This document shows, in pieces, positions 57,991 through 64,000 of a stretch of 64,000 bases of DNA (position 1 is the first letter of the stretch; each line of letters starts with the position of its first letter). Source of the stretch: Utricularia gibba (Eukaryota; Streptophyta; Magnoliopsida; Lamiales; Lentibulariaceae); assembly GCA_002189035.1 (NCBI GenBank), contig NEEC01000019.1:248001-312000 (forward strand). Direction: 5' to 3'. The translations under genes were made by a program, and so were the position numbers. The notes under the pieces were generated by a model. That model was not told where the DNA came from. It searched no databases and saw only the letters and a program-made list of their open reading frames with translations.

Positions 57991-58600
57991 TGTGTTTACA
58001 TTTTTGTTTTCCACCATAAGGAGTTCAATAAAGATAGACAATAAAATTCAACCTAACTAGGTATTCTACTAACACACATGTAATAGCAACTAACATGGCA
58101 TCATTTTCAAATTCATAAAACCTTGCCATCATTTCACTGCTCAAACCCACTACTCACAAGATAGATTAAATTAGAGCATAAAAAACAGTTTAACAATAAA
58201 TACAATCATAGCTAACCATATGCTTGTTGACAACAACCATGCGCATCTTACCCAAGATGTATTGTCGCAATTTCACAGAAGATTGGCCATCTGGAAGATG
58301 GTGATTTGCGCAAATTAAGGAACAGGGACACCAAAGATAATTTTAGTAAAAACAAGAGCACGACTGAAAGTAAATAATAAGGAGATGACTAAAATTGGAA
58401 AATGCAACATGGTTAAATATGGGTATATTTAAACCCACCTCTCTATATGAGTTTATATAAACCCATATGAGCGGATTACCAATAGATTTAAGTAAACCTA
58501 TCAGGTAAATTTGTATTCGATAGTAACCTATATACCAAACAGACCTAATACATTAAACCAACCTATAAATCTACTTAAACCTACGAAGCAAACATGCCCT

Positions 58601-59106
58601 ATAGGTTTATTGCATTCACAACATGATTTATTTATTATATATTATTCCTAGCAGTATCAACTTAGGAATAGATACCCATATGACGAAATTTCAAAATTAT
58701 GTGCTCACTTGTTTTTACAAACTATCATACGTCAGCAAAGTTGCAAAGGCCTGACTAACATACAACTTGTCACCCTTTGCAGAAGTGTAAAACAGAAGGT
58801 AAAATAATCTTCAAAACCGACTAGCAAAATTTTTCTCACAAGCCAACACACCACTACAAACTCGGACCATGTCCGCATTATCCTACCGAGAAAGTGTGAC
58901 GATCGATGTCTTGCACTGGTTGGAGCTTGTAATGTCACCAAATTAGACTACCTATATTTCAGGTTTCCTGCACACATCCAGCAACGGATGCAAATATGAA
59001 GGAGAAATCTGAACCATTATTCTAAATATACATTCTCCTATATGCGAAATGGAAAGTGTAACGGAGAGCCACTTTCTGAGGAAGGTCACAGACCAAGACG
59101 CAACAC
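58601..59106. other. 3' flank of the CAAX-domain gene
   Basis: This stretch lies between the Harbinger element and the stop codon of the minus-strand gene. Part should be its 3' UTR. No ORF with recognisable motifs, and no RNA gene, was seen. Confidence 0.4.
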
Positions 59107-62100
59107 TTACGGTCTGATAACTCTGTCCATTTTTTTCTGATAAGATTTCTGCCTGGGGTAAAGAATAACTGCCAAAAGAAAAGAGAATGCAAGGCCAACC
59201 ACTCCACTGAATGGCTGAAAAGGTTGGTCCCCAGTAACCCAAGAGGGAGAATCAGGGTGGTAGTACAGAAAGCCACCTGTTCTCAAGAGGAAACTAGATG
59301 TAATAATTCCTGCACGAAGACCAATTACTCTTGACAGGCTACCTCGGCTTCTTTCGCGAACTCCAGATAGACACAACGATAGTAACCACAGCCCAGGAAT
59401 TCCCAATTTCGACCTGGAGACCCAAAATCAATTAGCACCAAACATAGAAAACTACCATGAGAAAGGTCGACTACAGGGATACATATATGCAAAAAACAGC
59501 ATCCAAGAGCTATTTCATGCAGCGCATAGTCCAAGTGTCATTTGCTATTTCTTTCAAATTCATGTCTGATGACTGATTGAACCAAGCGTCTTTGTCAACA
59601 TCTTCGTTGCATGAATTATATAGGTTCGAGGGGTTTTAAGACAACTGCCGATCTAATGGATTCAGTGTACTAATAAGTGAAACACAGAAAGGAGATCCAT
59701 TATAAATATACCTTTGAGATATCGCAAATATGACCCCAGATATCGCAACTCCATAATGATATCCCAAGTCAGCAGCAATTTCCTGAGGCAACCAAGACCT
59801 GAAAACTAATTCCTCCACTACTGAAGCAGCTGTTGCTATTGCAAGCTCTTGAACGGTAAACAAAAGTGCCCGTGCATATGATCCAACTAATGCTAGAGGC
59901 CCTGTAGCTGATGAGAACAAAGGCGTTGGCCAACGTATAATAGCACACCCAATCATTGAGTTCAGAGCGTGAATCAGCATTACAAGGGCAATTCCGCCCA
60001 CAAAAGCCTTCAGGAAGCCCTGGAACTGATGGCATAAGTCATGATTTACCAAGTTAGAATACATTTTTAGCATATACTAGCATGTTTTTATCACAAAAGA
60101 GCTGCTAAAACAATGCATATTTGGAACTTAAAACATGCATAGATGTTCCAGATGCTTGGTGTTGGGAGACTAAAAAGTCCTTCAATGTACAATGTGCCAT
60201 AAAGCATGTGACTGTCATAATTTACATTTAAAAATCCCACGTTATTTTCAGTCACCTATCTCGTTGAAGGATGTAACACTATTGAGTTCATTTAGATACC
60301 GAAAGGAATAACTCAAAGGCACAATCTAGACTCATGACTCTTTTCAAAGGTGAAGCAAATTACAAAATCCTCACATGATATCCCTAAGGACACTGACTTG
60401 TTAGTATCAACAAATAAAATAAGTAGAAAATACTTTTTTTCTATCATACAAGCTGATAAAATCACGAACTGCTTTTCCATCAGTAAAGCTGAAAGCACGT
60501 TTAGAAACTTGGTCATCTGAAGGTCTACGAATGAAATTTAGTTGAATATGACAGCCCCAAAACACACTTTTGTACGAGAACATTTGAGCATTAAGGAGGT
60601 TGTTCAGACTGAACCTAAAGTTATGCATTGAGATGAAAACCTAAGAAGTGCAATATCGAGTTGATGCAAAGTGAGGCAAGATTAGTATTTGTATCATTTG
60701 GTAATGTCCATACCTCAGAAGCTGAAGTCCATTTCAGCCCGTACTGCATCAGAGGATCATCAAACTTACGAATTCTTTTTCCCCATATGGTTATCATAAT
60801 CATCGTAGAGATATATAAACCAGCAACGCAAGAAAGCTCAACAACTTTAAAGGGCTTATTTGTTGCCCAACTTTGCATCAAGGTTGGTAGCAACGGAAGA
60901 ATAACAGGTGACCATAGAAGAAGCACCATGGAGCCAAAGCTTAAGATCCTGCATTTATAAGACGACATAAATAAATGCATGGGCCAGCACTACTAAATAG
61001 AGTATTTTTCGGATTGGCTTCACTACCAACAAACTGTATGCTTGGAAACGGTATTCAAGATCACCTTTGAGACAGTGGGCGCTCAGCAATGCGAAGAAAT
61101 AGGATGAGCTTGTCTGCTAAACTCATTGCACCTCGTATTCCACCCCACAGCATACCAACCTTACCAAAAAGTTTCAAAAAACTTCCCTTCTGCCCAAGTT
61201 CTGTTAACATGGCAACCATCCTAGCACGAGACAAAAGCTATATAACAGGTTTTATAGCAAGTGAAAGTAAGAAAAGTAACACTCCTAAAGATGTGATGGC
61301 AAAAAAAAAAAAGAACCTTTCTTGATCCAATTGCCCATCATCCTTCATTGGAACCATAGGACTAGCAACAGACAATGCCTTCTCAGCTAAGTTTGTAACT
61401 ATATTGTTCTGCGTTTTTTCATTTCTTTCAGCAGGATCGCAAGGCCCTTTACTGTCTTCTTGGGTCGAATTTAAAGTCCCATCAATCTGAGTAGTCTGAA
61501 AAATGAATCATTCTGTAAGGAACATAATAATCCATTGAACCTCAACCTAGAACTTAAAGTTCACAAGTCCATAGGGTAACATGGTGATATTTACAGGTTG
61601 ATGAGCAAGAAAAGCGGATGATCCAAGTGCTGCTGTTACGGTTCCCAACATAACTGCATCTTTTTGAGAATCCTCATTAGCTGGAATAGAATCATCATCA
61701 GAGACTGAGCATTCCGAATATTTTTTAATCTCATTACAGCCTGAATGCTTTTCATCACCTGTTGCCATTGGAGCAACACTGAAGAACTTCCTGAGTTCAA
61801 CAAATATCGCGCCAATAAGAACACCAGCAGGGAGAACTAATCTCAAGAAGTCAGTTTTCTGAACAGCAGCTAAAATAGCTACAGTAATACTATCCCCATC
61901 CAAGATGTCTGACGTCTGCTCCTGATTACAGTCCTCTTTATGTATCCTGCCCCTGTTTCGTAGAACTGCCAGGGATACAGCATTTGACACGTAATCAAGT
62001 TCCTTCGATAGTTTAATGCCCACTTCCTCCATGAAGACCATAGTGGTCCTGCGACTGACTTCCAATTTCAAGCGTTCGAATATGAGCTTTTGAATCAGAC

Positions 62101-64000
62101 CTATATAGTCATCAAGGTCTCTGGAGCCTATCTCAAAATTTTCGGAAGCAATGTTGACTCCCTCAGTTTCCCCGATTTGGAGCATAGATTTCCTAGAATC
62201 TACAGTAGCATCAAAAAGTTCAGCCATGCTGTTACATCGGTCATACGTTGAATTTGCACCATCCAAATCTTCTCCACAAGTTGAATATCTTTTATCCCGA
62301 GCATTGTTTTCCTCTGACTGTTCTAAGAGCTTCCACTTACCTTCCTCAGGGAAGTAATGTAGATACAAAGCTGGAAGCATGTTAACAGCTAGAGGCATTG
62401 AGTTTCTTGACTTCAAGTAAAGATATGCATTCAGGTAGTCCTTGTAAGTCTTTTCATGCAGTTGGGTAGCTAAATAATTTAAATCTTCTTTAGAGCCACT
62501 ATCAACAGAAGTTGAAGTCAAAGTATTCGTGAAACAATTGCAGGTGCTTTCCTCAAATTGTGAAGAATGCTGATTTTCATAACTGCGATGAGAGCTTTCT
62601 CCATCATCAGTAACATTTAAATCTAAATTACCAGATTGTGCCCCCATCTTTACCTGGAGACCTTCAGCCTTTTTAGAAGAACAGTCACTTTTTGAGATGG
62701 CATTATCAGACAAGGAGACTGAGCTTGATTCCATTACCTCCACTGTTCTTTCAATTTCACTTGTCACATTTTCCTTTCTCACTTTATTTTCCTTGTCCTT
62801 CTTTACCTCCAACTTGTCAATCATGTTTTCAATTACATGGAAGACGCTGTTAACAGCGACTTGGGTGGAATCATCAAGTCCTGTCAATGCATCTAATGCC
62901 TGAGAGACACTGAAGCGTTGTGAATCTCCAGAAGATGTTAAAACACCTTCATTCCTCAGGTTTTTTCCTGCATCACTGTCAACTACAGCCTCAGAAGGTG
63001 TTGGATGGACTTCATATAAATTACCTTGATCAGTAACAGAACCATCGGCTTCACCTGAGCCTTCACGCATGTTGGAGAACCCCTGGTTGGAATCTATTAC
63101 CCCTGAAACTTCAGCATTAGAAGCTTGGGGAGGGATACTTCCAGGTGGTTCTTCAAGTCCATCACGTTGTTGCACTTCATTTCGATTCATGTTTTCAAAA
63201 CTAGAAACACCATTTATGTCATCAGCTGTGGATTTCCCGGTAGCATCCATGGAATCCGGAAGAATTTCGAGTTGTTTTTTCACATAGTCCATGCCATTGT
63301 CACTCTTGTGGTCATCTGTGCTGCCGGTTACCCTTCTCTGTTTAAGTTTTTGAAGTACCTCAAAATTCAGGCCTAACGACAAATCAGGAATGTCACCGAG
63401 ACCCTTTTTCGAGTTAAGAATATCAGAGACGGCAGACGTGAGTTTTCCACGCACCTCCTCTGGCACAGCATCATGCAAAGCTTGGAGAAGCGTCTCACCT
63501 TGGCCAACAGCATTAAGCACCTGCCATACACAGTGATCTGTTTAGGCTTTTCAACATCAAATTTGGCACCTCAAGGCAACACAAGGATCTTTTGTAAGCA
63601 TGAAGACGTGGATGAGACAGTGCAGAAATTTTAACCTCTACAGGGAGCCATACAAAAAAAATATAATATTTAAAGACACTAATTGACACACATACCTTCT
63701 TCTTCTGTTCGTCTGATAGAGTGTCAGGTAAGGTCACATCAAGCATATTAAGGGCCACATGCGCAGCCTGTACTACAGGATCAATAGAATTAGATTGGTC
63801 GCCACCATTGGTTGACTCTTCCTCCAATGCTGTACTCGACGTAAATGATTCACGTGTGGTTTTTTTGTATCTGGACTGGACTTTCATGGTCAGATCATCA
63901 GCTGGAAGCATGCCCATCGGAGGAATTGCAGAAATACTATCATTAGGTCTCCGTTGCTTTTCAGCTCTTCCCCTCTTGCTAGGAGCTCCGTTTTCAGAAA
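59107..64000 (-). CDS. Large protein with C-terminal CAAX-protease (ABI) domain, 5' part outside the window
   Basis: Visible exons (minus): >64000-63696, 63520-61595, 61495-61317, 61220-61065, 60948-60714, 60025-59712 and 59413-59107, all phase-consistent, giving over 1,000 residues. The visible N-part starts in an acidic, low-complexity region with PVVQAAHVALNMLDVTLPDT and LLQALHDAVPEEVRGKL. Exon 63520-61595 is one 642-codon exon. The C-part has at least four hydrophobic segments and the ABI/CAAX motif EELVFRSWLPQEIA, the EExxxR site of this membrane metalloprotease family. The order resembles Arabidopsis alpha/beta-hydrolase plus CAAX-protease fusions (AT2G03140 type), which would put the hydrolase domain beyond 64,000. 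Those proteins are expected in plastid membranes, but that is known only from the family. A run of A at the donor near 61,301-61,312 is tolerated. Confidence 0.8.

Larger units (their letters stand above)
51284..58600. mobile_element. PIF/Harbinger DNA transposon, about 7.3 kb
   Basis: The terminal inverted repeats begin GGGGTGTGTTTGCTTCGCGG (left) and AGGGCATGTTTGCTTCGTAG (right, reversed). Both are followed by subterminal copies of an AAACCCATA-type motif. The flanks CTA and ATA could be an eroded 3-base TWA target duplication. Inside are the two typical Harbinger genes in convergent order, a Myb/SANT-like ORF (+) and a DDE transposase (-). Both are broken, so the element is not autonomous now. 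Confidence 0.8.

Noticed and set aside
1-64000. tRNA, rRNA, snoRNA or pararetrovirus sequences
   Set aside because: No cloverleaf, conserved rRNA block or caulimovirus-type coat/movement motifs were noticed; tRNA-like words seen are retrotransposon primer-binding sites.

Overview
This 64 kb window is nuclear DNA from a flowering plant. It carries spliced plant genes with short GT-AG introns, plant-only families (SBP-box factor, RLCK-VII kinase, TORTIFOLIA1, sucrose synthase), AT-rich intergenic DNA, and Ty1/copia, Ty3/gypsy and PIF/Harbinger elements. The species cannot be told from the sequence; nothing points to a grass.

Layout. Positions 1-8,711 are gene-rich: a TORTIFOLIA1/SPIRAL2-like microtubule protein (+), a PBL17-like receptor-like cytoplasmic kinase (-, tail to tail with the first gene), and an SBP-box (SPL) transcription factor (-) with a degenerate miR156 site. 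From about 8.7 to 10.8 kb the DNA is AT-rich and non-coding. From about 10.8 to 45.1 kb there is a block of nested retrotransposons with no host gene. It holds an old Copia remnant, Copia-1 (14,900-21,167) interrupted by a solo LTR, and Copia-3 (22,997-44,219). The 3' LTR of Copia-3 was split by a 15-kb Athila-like gypsy element (23,219-38,369, target duplication AGAAT). That gypsy is itself broken by Copia-2 (about 25,943-32,692), whose palindromic 5' end was split by another solo LTR (31,064-32,235, target duplication GCAGC). A further gypsy solo LTR sits in the Copia-3 RNase H region (38,997-40,327). Several insertion steps can be ordered from the junctions alone.

From 45.1 kb host sequence returns. 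A 13-exon sucrose synthase gene (47,407-51,005, +) has two single-base frame breaks, both in short homopolymers. A 7.3-kb PIF/Harbinger element follows (51,284-58,600) with an eroded Myb/SANT ORF, an eroded DDE transposase and an unrelated gypsy-type ORF inside. Last comes the 3' part of a large minus-strand gene ending in a CAAX-protease-like membrane domain (59,107 to beyond 64,000), similar to Arabidopsis alpha/beta-hydrolase/CAAX fusion proteins.

The host genes do not form an operon or an evident pathway; they are independent neighbours. Exon boundaries were worked out by hand from splice consensus, reading-phase continuity and remembered family consensus. No alignment or database search was run.
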